Part shown: in pieces, positions 1-7,634 of the stretch | How the letters are laid out: each line of letters begins with the position of its first letter | Numbering within the stretch: the stretch's first letter is position 1 | Assembly (NCBI GenBank): GCA_002335865.1 | Contig: DDCY01000032.1 | Span: 1 to 38,791, forward strand | Origin: Saprospiraceae bacterium UBA1994 | GTDB lineage: Bacteria; Bacteroidota; Bacteroidia; Chitinophagales; Saprospiraceae | Length of the DNA stretch: 38,791 bases | Reading direction: 5' to 3' | The notes under the pieces: model-generated | The model's database searches: none | The model's input: only the letters and a program-made list of their open reading frames with translations | What the model was told of the DNA's origin: nothing | Position numbers and translations under genes: made by a program

Positions 1-37
1 TTTTTTTGGCATACAGTGAAAATCTGTATATTGAGAT

Positions 38-772
38 ATGAAAAAAGGAATGTTCAGAGATATATTGTTTCTTGATGTAGAAACAGCATCAGGAGTTCGG
101 CATTATTCTGATCTACCCGAAAGGTTGAAATTATTATGGAACAAGAAGGCACAAACGATCACCAAAGATCTATCTCTAAATAGGGAAGAATGCATTCAGG
201 TTTATGATGAAAAGGCTGCAATCTATGCGGAGTTCAATAAAATTATATGTATATCAGTTGGATATCTTGCCTACGATGAGGATGAGATAGTCTTAAAAGT
301 CAAGTCTTACTTTGGTGATAATGAGAAAGAGATATTGAAGGAATTCAGTAGCTTGCTTAATGTGCATTATAATAACTTAAAAAAATACTATTTATGTGGT
401 CATAACATAAAGGAGTTCGATTGTCCCGTCATATGTAGAAGAATGCTGATTCATGATCTAGAGCTGCCCAAATTACTTAATTTGAGTAGAAAGAAATCGT
501 GGCAAGTGCGACATTTAATTGATACTTTGGAGATGTGGAAATTTGGTGATTATAAGAGTTATATATCATTGGACCTACTATCTGCAGTATTAAACATATC
601 GTCACCTAAGACAAATTTGGTGGGGTCTTTGGTGTCTAAAGTCTACTGGGAAGAAAATGATATTGAGAGAATTAAATTGTATTGTGAACAGGATGTGGTT
701 ACAACTGTCTCAGTGTTCCTGAGATTAGTTCAAGAAAGGAAATTCGATTATGTTAATTTCGTATCGAAATAA
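38..772 (+). CDS. Predicted 3'-5' exonuclease, PolB-like DnaQ fold
   Basis: A 244-residue protein with all three exonuclease motifs of the DEDD superfamily: Exo I D13-V-E15-T near the N-terminus, Exo II G121-H-N with D128, and Exo III Y215-C-E-Q-D219. The layout fits the predicted PolB-like 3'-5' exonuclease family common in Bacteroidota. No polymerase domain is attached, so it is probably a free-standing, metal-dependent exonuclease acting on DNA or RNA; the substrate cannot be told from sequence. It begins 38 bases from the window edge, so its upstream partner is not visible. The ATG at 38 is used; a second ATG four codons later would also keep Exo I. The 160 bases after it carry no gene until the promoter near 894. 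Confidence 0.8.
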   Translation: MKKGMFRDILFLDVETASGVRHYSDLPERLKLLWNKKAQTITKDLSLNREECIQVYDEKAAIYAEFNKIICISVGYLAYDEDEIVLKVKSYFGDNEKEILKEFSSLLNVHYNNLKKYYLCGHNIKEFDCPVICRRMLIHDLELPKLLNLSRKKSWQVRHLIDTLEMWKFGDYKSYISLDLLSAVLNISSPKTNLVGSLVSKVYWEENDIERIKLYCEQDVVTTVSVFLRLVQERKFDYVNFVSK

Positions 773-893
773 AATATATTATACTTTCGTCGGAATTCTA
801 GATTTCAGAGATTTATTATAGTAATTAAACGATAAAGTATGTTTCGGTATATATATGATACAGCTTTAGCTGTTTATATATGTTCGTGATTAT

Positions 894-901
894 TATCTTT
901 G
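894..901 (+). promoter_or_regulatory. Bacteroidota-type -7 box (TATCTTTG)
   Basis: TATCTTTG matches TAnnTTTG exactly. No clear TTG lies at the -33 position. The box covers the TTG codon at 899 that would be the longest possible start for the next gene, so translation must start downstream, at 935 or 941. Confidence 0.5.
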
Positions 902-934
902 TTTCTAATATTTAGAGTAGATAAAAGCAATACA

Positions 935-1486
935 ATGTCAATGGATCTTACAACATTAAAGAGCAGGGTGAATGATTATCACGAGATACTTGGCAATATC
1001 AAGAGTTTTCGTCAGGATTGGAAAAGAACTCTTCGATCAATGATTATAAAAACGTTAGAGGAAGTAATTAAAGAGACTAAACTTTCTGCAGATATTGTAA
1101 TAAAAGACCAAGTGGAGAATTTAGAAGCTATAGTACTAGATTTAGGACGGGCTCATAGTGGAATGCAAGAAAAAGTTGAAGATACGGATATCAAAAAGAC
1201 AATAATTAAGAATCAAGGAGCGCTAGTTTATCAGCAACTATTTAATGGAAAAGTAATGGTAATGATTGTCTATCCATATATTGATGGCTATGGTGAACCA
1301 AGACCCCCAAAAAACTTGGAAATCCTACGACCACATGAATTGGGGCAAGAGTATATAATTCGTCACACGGAGGAATTTTTAAACGAAGTTACTCAATGGG
1401 AAGATTATGATGATGATTTGCCAGAAAAGAGTGTGATAGGTTTTAATAAGCCTATAGATTCTCAGCAAGAAACCTTAGAGAACTAA
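935..1486 (+). CDS. Conserved hypothetical protein upstream of hemJ
   Basis: About 183 residues, soluble, no signal peptide or membrane segment. The N-terminal third is helical and charged, and the C-terminal end is acidic (Glu/Asp run near the last 30 residues). I do not recognise a named domain. A longer frame opens at a TTG at 899, but the -7 promoter box overlaps that codon, so ATG 935 (or ATG 941, two codons later) is preferred. The stop lies 8 bases before the hemJ start, so the two are probably co-transcribed. The middle part (I-V-Y-P-Y-I-D-G-Y-G followed by P-R-P-P) is the most distinctive stretch. Function unknown. Confidence 0.6.
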   Translation: MSMDLTTLKSRVNDYHEILGNIKSFRQDWKRTLRSMIIKTLEEVIKETKLSADIVIKDQVENLEAIVLDLGRAHSGMQEKVEDTDIKKTIIKNQGALVYQQLFNGKVMVMIVYPYIDGYGEPRPPKNLEILRPHELGQEYIIRHTEEFLNEVTQWEDYDDDLPEKSVIGFNKPIDSQQETLEN

Positions 1487-1494
1487 ACCGTATT

Positions 1495-2043
1495 ATGGCA
1501 TTATCTTTATTCAAAGCGTTACACATAATTGGATTTGTAGCATGGTTCGCGGGCCTATTCTATCTAGTGAGGATGTTTGTATATTATCGAGAGGCTGAGG
1601 AAAAATCTGAAATTGAACGTAGTGTTTTGCAGCCGCAGTTTTACCTAATGCAGCAAAGAGTCTATAAGATAATATGTAATCCAGCAATGATGATTACTTG
1701 GATCTGCGGATTAGGAATGATATATATCTATGGACTTGATTGGTTCAAAGAGAATACTTGGTTACATGTAAAATTGACTTTGGTGTTGTTAATGACAGGA
1801 TATCATCTTTATTGTAAAAAATATATTTCGTACCTCAAGAATGGAACAGCTAATCTAAATCCTTTTCAACTTAGATTAATGAATGAAATTCCTACATTAT
1901 TTTTATTTGCAATTGTAATTTTCGCAGTTTTTAAAAACGGAGCTAATTCACTAATTGTTCTTAGTTCAACTATAGGATTTGGTTTCATACTTTTTGTTTT
2001 TACCAAGCTGTATAAGAAAATGAGAGAGTCTAATCAGAAATGA
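1495..2043 (+). CDS. hemJ: HemJ protoporphyrinogen IX oxidase
   Basis: A 182-residue integral membrane protein with four to five hydrophobic helices. The first helix carries the HemJ hallmark K-A-L-H-I-I-G-F-V-A-W-F-A-G-L-F-Y-L-x-R, with His10 and Arg26, followed by F-V-Y-Y. A later W-L-H-V-K-L segment holds the second conserved His/Lys set. HemJ oxidises protoporphyrinogen IX to protoporphyrin IX in haem synthesis and is the usual form in bacteria without HemG or HemY. The length is close to the family norm (about 140-190 residues). It follows the upstream conserved gene by 8 bases. Fairly sure of the family; activity is inferred. Confidence 0.82.
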   Translation: MALSLFKALHIIGFVAWFAGLFYLVRMFVYYREAEEKSEIERSVLQPQFYLMQQRVYKIICNPAMMITWICGLGMIYIYGLDWFKENTWLHVKLTLVLLMTGYHLYCKKYISYLKNGTANLNPFQLRLMNEIPTLFLFAIVIFAVFKNGANSLIVLSSTIGFGFILFVFTKLYKKMRESNQK

Positions 2044-2300
2044 TATTTCAGAGTGATGAAGTAAAACTTACGAAAAAGGTAAATTTCGTATTCTACGGTT
2101 TTATTTTATTAAAGGAGATACTATTAGACCCAGCATTTTTTTATTCATAAAAAATACAATTTTCAGAGCAACAAAAAATTATTTTATCAAAATTAGTAAG
2201 ATAAAAATTACTTGTCAATTTGGTTAATAGAAATTAATGGAATTTCATAACTTATTAATTCAACGTTGTATTAAATGCGTCTAATACCCATTTAATTTTT

Positions 2301-3014
2301 GGATGATCATTTGGAGAGACGAAGGTGGGTGAGGTAAGAGTGAAAAATGCACAGAAAGTATCTAGTATAATCCGCTAAAATTTTGAAGGAATAAGTAAAG
2401 TTCCTACTAGAGTCTTATATTCTTTCTTTGATGAAGATGTTAATTGTGCTACTAATGTGATTATAGATTTTGAAGAGAAGAGTGTTTTCACCAAAAAGTT
2501 TATTTAATATTATAGCAAAGAGGAAGCATGCAAAAGAAATAGAGACAGAGCTGAATCAATTCGAGGCAATCGCAATATAGAGTCGAGTATACAGGATTTA
2601 TGATGTTTATAAAATTGTAAAAGTTATAACAAAGGAATGGAATTTCGTGCTAGAAGAGATGAAATTACTGCGATAGCTATACAACAGTTTTATGTATAAA
2701 ATTTAGGAGTTATATTTCAAATTGTTCAGGATTCTAGTTTGCAAATGGATAGTATTCTGAGTAGGTTGTTTTGTTCAAAAAAGTGATTCCATGACAATGG
2801 GCGTAGCGGCAGTAATACCAGTAATTATAGAGGCGAATTTTCTTGTTTTAGAATTATGGCATATTGAGGCTCGAAAGACTGTGACAAGACAATAAAAGAT
2901 CATAACGCCTCAAAGACTTATATGGATGATTACTCTTATGTAACTGATCCAGGGGTTGAAAAAGATCCAATGAAATAGCTTACTAAGATTATATACTATA
3001 TCAACGAAAAGTAA
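2301..3014 (+). pseudogene. Decayed coding sequence upstream of EamA gene, family unknown
   Basis: The 970 bases between hemJ and the EamA gene hold no intact gene. One plus-strand frame from about 2301 reads as protein-like over long stretches between about ten stops, for example residues VPTRVLYSFFDEDVN near 2400-2445, MEFRARRDEITAIAIQQFY near 2637 and YMDDYSYVTDPGVEKDP near 2922. The final TAA at 3012-3014 overlaps the ATG of the next gene, the spacing of a translationally coupled operon gene. I read this as a former cytoplasmic gene destroyed by nonsense mutations. I do not recognise the family. Bases 2044-2300 show nothing. Confidence 0.5.
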
Positions 3015-3904
3015 TGAGATTGAAAGCCCACTTAGCTCTTCTCTCCGTAGCTCTAATTTACGGAGCTAATTATACAATAGCAAAAAACGTATTAGATCAG
3101 GATTACCTAAAGCCAAATGGTTTTATTTTATTGAGGGTAATTAGTGGTTTTGTTCTATTTACTATTTTACACGCACTATTCATAAAAGAGAAGGTAGACA
3201 GAAAAGATCTGGGACTCTTGGCTATTTGCGGTCTCTTTGGAATAGCTATTAACCAATTGTTTTTCTTTAAAGGCTTAGATGCGACCTCTCCTGTGCATGC
3301 TTCTCTGATAATGGTAGTAACTCCAATCATTGTGCTGATTTTATCTTCTATATACCAAACAGAAAGAATACGATGGTGGAAAGTATTAGGAATAATAGTG
3401 GGTATGATTGGTGCAATGCTGTTAATAACGAAGGGCAGTTCGGGTAATAATAGTATGTCTAGTTCATTAGGTGATTTATATATACTTATTAATGCAACTA
3501 GCTACGCCTTGTATCTAGTTTTTGTAAAAAACTTAATGAAGAAGTACCACCCATTTACAGTAATGAAATGGATATTTAGTTTTGGATTGATTGTCGTGAT
3601 TCCATTTGGCATTGGAGATTTATCGGGAGTCGTCTGGAGGAGTTTTCCGATAGATATTTGGGTGGCTATAATTTACGTTCTAATATTTACAACCTTTTTT
3701 GCTTACCTACTAAATGCATATGCCCTATCGACGGTTAATCCCACAACTGCTAGTGCTTATATCTATATGCAACCTCTTATTGCCAGTACAATTGCAATAC
3801 TCTGGTATAATGATTCATTATCAAGTGTAAAGGTCCTGAGTGCCGCATTAATATTTATTGGTGTATACATGATTTCATTGCAGAAGAGAAAGAGAAACGT
3901 CTAA
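3014..3904 (+). CDS. EamA (DMT) family transporter
   Basis: A 296-residue protein with about ten transmembrane helices arranged as two EamA repeats, the usual size and topology of drug/metabolite transporter exporters. The first helix region contains A-L-I-Y-G-A-N-Y, typical of EamA repeat one. The second repeat ends with Y-I-Y-M-Q-P-L-I-A, near the conserved proline-containing helix. The C-terminus is short and basic (K-R-K-R), consistent with a cytoplasmic tail. It probably exports a metabolite or amino acid; the substrate cannot be read from the sequence. Its ATG overlaps the stop of the decayed gene upstream, so it may have lost an operon partner. Confidence 0.85.
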   Translation: MRLKAHLALLSVALIYGANYTIAKNVLDQDYLKPNGFILLRVISGFVLFTILHALFIKEKVDRKDLGLLAICGLFGIAINQLFFFKGLDATSPVHASLIMVVTPIIVLILSSIYQTERIRWWKVLGIIVGMIGAMLLITKGSSGNNSMSSSLGDLYILINATSYALYLVFVKNLMKKYHPFTVMKWIFSFGLIVVIPFGIGDLSGVVWRSFPIDIWVAIIYVLIFTTFFAYLLNAYALSTVNPTTASAYIYMQPLIASTIAILWYNDSLSSVKVLSAALIFIGVYMISLQKRKRNV

Positions 3905-4013
3905 TCAGATATAAATAATCCAATAATAATTTGGCTAGAAATAGCTGAATGAGACTTTCAAAAAACAATAGTAAAAGTATATGCTCATAACTGTAATAAA
4001 AGTAGGAAATCAC

Positions 4014-4021
4014 TATCTTTG
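4014..4021 (+). promoter_or_regulatory. Promoter -7 box for atpDC (TATCTTTG)
   Basis: TATCTTTG matches the Bacteroidota -7 consensus and lies 52 bases before the atpD start. The -33 element is weak: a CTG sits about 20 bases upstream instead of TTG. Confidence 0.55.
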
Positions 4022-4072
4022 CACCGATTTTCGGATCTCATTAATAGTTAAGAAATAAATTGTATAAAAGAT

Positions 4073-5584
4073 ATGGCGAACATTGGCAAAATCAAACAGA
4101 TAATCGGACCTGTAGTTGACGTAAGTTTCTCAGCAGAGGGATCGACGTTACCACAGATTCTTAATGCATTGAGCATTAAAAGAGCAGATGGAACGGAACT
4201 AGTATTCGAAGTACAACAGCACCTTGGTGAAGATAGTGTAAGAGCTATAGCCATGGAATCTACAGAAGGTCTTACTAGAGGAACGGAGGTTATTGACCTT
4301 GGAACTCCTATTTCGATGCCTACTGGTGAGCAAATCAAAGGTAGATTATTTAATGTAGTAGGAGAGCCTATAGACGGAATCGGACCTGTAGACATGTCTG
4401 TTAATACGTCAGCAATACACAGAAAACCACCTAGATTCGAAGATCTATCTACCGAGTCAGAAGTTCTTTATACAGGAATAAAGGTAATTGATCTTATTGA
4501 ACCTTATGTTAAGGGTGGTAAAATCGGTCTTTTCGGAGGAGCCGGTGTAGGTAAAACTGTGTTAATTCAGGAGCTTATTAATAATATCGCAAAAGGATAT
4601 GATGGTATATCAGTATTTGCGGGTGTAGGTGAGAGAACAAGAGAGGGTAATGATTTACTAAGAGAGATGTTAGAATCTGGTATCATTAACTATGGAGAGG
4701 ATTTTTTGCACTCTATGGAAGAAGGTGGATGGGATCTATCAAAAGTAGATAAGTCTAAACTAAAAGAATCAAAAGCGACATTCGTATTTGGCCAAATGAA
4801 TGAGCCTCCTGGGGCAAGAGCAAGAGTTGCTCTATCTGGTCTTACGTTAGCAGAGTATTATAGAGATGGTGATCTTACAGATCCTAATGGTGGTAAGGAT
4901 ATATTATTCTTTATAGATAATATTTTCAGATTTACACAAGCTGGATCTGAAGTATCTGCCCTATTAGGAAGAATGCCATCAGCCGTAGGTTACCAGCCTA
5001 CATTGGCTTCAGAAATGGGTCTTATGCAAGAACGTATAACATCTACTAAGAGAGGGTCTATTACATCTGTTCAAGCGGTATATGTACCTGCGGATGATTT
5101 AACAGATCCAGCACCTGCAACTACTTTCGCTCACCTTGATGCAACTACTGTACTTTCAAGAAAAATTGCTTCTCTAGGTATTTACCCGGCGGTGGATCCT
5201 TTAGATAGTACTTCTAGAATTCTTGATCCAGCGATCATAGGTGAGGAGCATTACAATACAGCGGAGAAAGTAAAGCAGATTTTACAGAGATATAATGAGC
5301 TTCAAGATATTATCGCAATTCTTGGTATGGAAGAACTTTCAGAAGAAGATAAGAGTGTAGTTTATAGAGCGAGAAAAGTACAAAGATTTTTATCTCAGCC
5401 ATTTCACGTAGCAGAACAGTTTACAGGTCTTCCTGGAGTACTAGTGCCTATCGAGGAAACTATCAGAGGATTCAATATGATCATGGATGGTGAGATGGAT
5501 GAATATCCTGAAGCGGCATTTAACTTAAAAGGTAATATCGAAGAAGTTATCGAAGCGGGTAAGAAGATGTTAGCTCAAGGGTAA
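4073..5584 (+). CDS. atpD: F1Fo ATP synthase subunit beta
   Basis: A 503-residue catalytic beta subunit of F1. The Walker A loop G155-G-A-G-V-G-K161-T is intact, followed by G-E-R-T-R-E-G-N-D-L. The signatures P-P-G-A-R and the E-L-S-E-E-D (DELSEED) loop near residue 420 are present. Together with alpha it makes ATP from ADP and phosphate using the proton or sodium gradient. Only atpC follows, 31 bases later; the other F1Fo genes are not in this window, a separation common in Bacteroidota. The length is slightly above the typical 470-480 residues owing to small insertions, as is usual in this phylum. Start chosen at ATG 4073 because the N-terminus aligns directly with the family (I-G-K-I-x-x-I-I-G-P-V-V-D-V). 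Confidence 0.98.
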   Translation: MANIGKIKQIIGPVVDVSFSAEGSTLPQILNALSIKRADGTELVFEVQQHLGEDSVRAIAMESTEGLTRGTEVIDLGTPISMPTGEQIKGRLFNVVGEPIDGIGPVDMSVNTSAIHRKPPRFEDLSTESEVLYTGIKVIDLIEPYVKGGKIGLFGGAGVGKTVLIQELINNIAKGYDGISVFAGVGERTREGNDLLREMLESGIINYGEDFLHSMEEGGWDLSKVDKSKLKESKATFVFGQMNEPPGARARVALSGLTLAEYYRDGDLTDPNGGKDILFFIDNIFRFTQAGSEVSALLGRMPSAVGYQPTLASEMGLMQERITSTKRGSITSVQAVYVPADDLTDPAPATTFAHLDATTVLSRKIASLGIYPAVDPLDSTSRILDPAIIGEEHYNTAEKVKQILQRYNELQDIIAILGMEELSEEDKSVVYRARKVQRFLSQPFHVAEQFTGLPGVLVPIEETIRGFNMIMDGEMDEYPEAAFNLKGNIEEVIEAGKKMLAQG

Positions 5585-5615
5585 TATTGAATATTTTTGA
5601 AATAAGTAAATAGAT

Positions 5616-5864
5616 ATGAACTTAGTAGTACTTACACCGTCAAGACAGATATTCGAAGGAGAAATTACATCAGTAAAAGTACCTGGAATCTCTGGACAAT
5701 TTGAAATACTTAAAGGACATGCTCCTATAGTGTCGGCATTAGAGGAAGGCGTAATCACAGTAAGAGATGCTGGTGGTTCTTCACAGACATACGGAATCAC
5801 TAAAGGATTTGTTGAAGTTTTGGGAAAGGAAGTAGCTTTATTAGTGCAGGAAGTTGAAGTATAA
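5616..5864 (+). CDS. atpC: F1Fo ATP synthase subunit epsilon, short form
   Basis: An 82-residue protein matching only the N-terminal beta-sandwich domain of epsilon (L-T-P-S-R at the start, G-x-x-G-x-F-E-I-L-x-G-H-A-P near residues 26-38). The C-terminal helical hairpin, which inhibits ATP hydrolysis in other bacteria, is absent. Short epsilon subunits are common in Bacteroidota, so this is probably not a truncation. It connects the gamma stalk to the c-ring. A strong terminator follows 28 bases after the stop, closing the atpDC unit. Confidence 0.92.
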   Translation: MNLVVLTPSRQIFEGEITSVKVPGISGQFEILKGHAPIVSALEEGVITVRDAGGSSQTYGITKGFVEVLGKEVALLVQEVEV

Positions 5865-5892
5865 TTTTATATATATAAAGATTTTATTTAGA

Positions 5893-5923
5893 GGTGATCC
5901 ATTATTTGGATCGCCTTTTTTTT
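5893..5923 (+). terminator. Rho-independent terminator after atpC
   Basis: GGTGATCC pairs with GGATCGCC (8 bp, one G-U pair) across a 7-base loop, followed by eight T residues at 5916-5923. Confidence 0.9.
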
Positions 5924-6072
5924 GGACATTTTTTGTAAGATCGGAAGTAAGTTAGAGTATTATTTCTGGGGTATCCTTTTGGGAAGATTGTAAGAGGACG
6001 GACGAATTTGGGAAAAACGAACTAAATTTAAAAGATTACTTTTCATCCACATTTATTTATTCTAGTGATAGT

Positions 6073-6495
6073 TTATCTTTCGAATACTTCTATGCTCTTT
6101 TTTTTAACTATGAGATCTGTGAATTTGCCATGAAATCTGGTAGCCCTGACGATATGATTATCTATCCAATGGTAATTCCCTCCACGTGGCTTGCCCATAA
6201 GAAGTCCGTGATATTTGAAATTATGCTTTGCTAACCAAATCTCTGTTACTTCTCGGTGATTTTCAGTACGAGATGTGAAAAAAGTAATGAAGTGTCCTTC
6301 CTCGTGCCATTTGTTCAGTATTTCAAGTGCATCAGCGAAGGGTTCGCAGGTAGCCATGCGCTCAGGCTCTTCGTTAGGTACATCTTCTGTTACAGTACCA
6401 TCAATATCTATAAGGTAGTTTTTTACTTCTTCTGGAAGAATAGGGCTGATTGCCTCTCCTTTCTCGTTTCTGAGATCTTTTAGCTTATTGTTCAT
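6073..6495 (-). CDS. Small HAD-superfamily phosphatase
   Basis: A 140-residue HAD hydrolase. Motif I is D30-I-D32-G-T, motif II is F-F-T74-S75-R, motif III is probably K102 in M-G-K-P-R-G-G, and motif IV is W-I-D112-N-H. All catalytic positions are present. There is only a minimal cap, as in capsule-synthesis-type or nucleotidase-type HAD phosphatases, so the substrate may be macromolecular or a phosphosugar; this is inference. It lies 24 bases downstream of the M23 peptidase gene on the same strand and probably shares its transcript. The ATG at 6495 leaves a short polar leader before motif I. Confidence 0.78.
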   Translation of the reverse strand: MNNKLKDLRNEKGEAISPILPEEVKNYLIDIDGTVTEDVPNEEPERMATCEPFADALEILNKWHEEGHFITFFTSRTENHREVTEIWLAKHNFKYHGLLMGKPRGGNYHWIDNHIVRATRFHGKFTDLIVKKKSIEVFER

Positions 6496-6519
6496 ATAAT
6501 ATAGTTAATGTAAATTGAA

Positions 6520-7338
6520 TTAAAATCTAATATATAGGGTAGGATCTACGTGGTATCCTCCATACCATAACTCAAAATGAAGGTGAGGACCGTCAGAGAG
6601 TTCTCCAGTATTACCTATAATAGCAATGGCTTCTCCAGCTTCAACTCTGTCTCCAGCTTTCTTCAGTAATGCTGAGTTATGCTTATAGGTTGATAGTATA
6701 TTTTGAGGGTGCTGAATAATGATTGTATTTCCAGTTTCTAAAGTCCAATCAGAGCTGATTACAATACCTTGCATTGTCGCTTGTATAGGTGTGTCTTTGG
6801 ATGCTATGACATCTACACCTAAGTGCTCTATTTCTGGCGCGTATTTAGAGCTGATAGTCCCTCTTAGTGGAGGTACAAATGATAGTTGATCCAACTTTAG
6901 AGATCTGGCAGTTTCCGCAACTTGAGCACCAGAAAGTTCGACATCTGCAGATAACACGGGCTTGTTTAGGCTTTGTAGGTCTGGTAATTTAGCATCTGAA
7001 TTCCCAGACAGTAATGTGCGGAGACTGTTGATATAGACTTGTTGGTTGGATACTATAGATGTTAGCGTGTCCATCTCCGATTTCAGTTGAATAAATTCAC
7101 TATTCTCTTCAATTTCTCCAAAACCAGGCACTAACTTACGAGCAGGAGTAAAGAAAAAAAGAGATAAAATAAGTGTTGCCATTCCTATGAATAATACGGA
7201 AAGCATTGTGTAAACATTTAGTCTAGATAGCTTATAAGAATCTATCTCTTGGAATGTTTCTTCATCTAAAATGAGCACCTTAAAAGATTGTTGCGCTTTT
7301 TCCCAGAATGTAATATTTTCCTTATTTTCCTTAGACAT
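6520..7338 (-). CDS. M23 (LytM) peptidase, inner-membrane anchored
   Basis: A 272-residue protein with a cytoplasmic N-terminus, one transmembrane helix at about residues 42-64, a coiled-coil or linker region (about 75-150) and a C-terminal LytM domain (about 155-270). The zinc ligands are intact: H172-x-x-x-D176 and H252-L-H254 in G-P-H-L-H-F-E-L. It should face the periplasm and either cleave peptidoglycan cross-links or regulate envelope proteins. The layout resembles the MepM/NlpD-like peptidases that Bacteroidota often encode next to envelope genes. A -7 promoter box (TACATTTG) lies about 40 bases upstream. The gene is divergent from the PorW/SprE gene. Confidence 0.88.
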   Translation of the reverse strand: MSKENKENITFWEKAQQSFKVLILDEETFQEIDSYKLSRLNVYTMLSVLFIGMATLILSLFFFTPARKLVPGFGEIEENSEFIQLKSEMDTLTSIVSNQQVYINSLRTLLSGNSDAKLPDLQSLNKPVLSADVELSGAQVAETARSLKLDQLSFVPPLRGTISSKYAPEIEHLGVDVIASKDTPIQATMQGIVISSDWTLETGNTIIIQHPQNILSTYKHNSALLKKAGDRVEAGEAIAIIGNTGELSDGPHLHFELWYGGYHVDPTLYIRF

Positions 7339-7375
7339 CTGTATCTCTTATTAATAATTGATTATTCTATAGGCA

Positions 7376-7383
7376 CAAATGTA
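7376..7383 (-). promoter_or_regulatory. Promoter -7 box for the M23 peptidase gene (TACATTTG)
   Basis: Read on the minus strand this is TACATTTG, an exact TAnnTTTG match 38 bases upstream of the ATG at 7338. No good TTG is seen at -33. The 296-base gap to 7635 otherwise holds only the divergent promoter region. Confidence 0.45.
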
Positions 7384-7563
7384 CAAGAATGGCACGCTAT
7401 TAGCCGCCTTTTAGACTAGATAAGCGCTATAAATTGATGATAAATATTTCGATAATATTATTAAAGTACTGGGAATTATATAAATAGTCTAAAATCAAAT
7501 ATAAAGTACTAGTTATCAGTTATAATACGTGGCAGAGAAAGAAGTAATTTAGGCTTAATAGTA

Positions 7564-7571
7564 TATTTTTG
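7564..7571 (+). promoter_or_regulatory. Possible -7 box for the porW/sprE gene (TATTTTTG)
   Basis: TATTTTTG fits TAnnTTTG and lies 63 bases before the start codon. The -33 element is not obvious, so this is tentative. Confidence 0.35.
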
Positions 7572-7634
7572 TGACATACTAAGCTATTAGGACTATATAA
7601 GATACAACATCTACTCAAAAAAGGATAATTTAAT

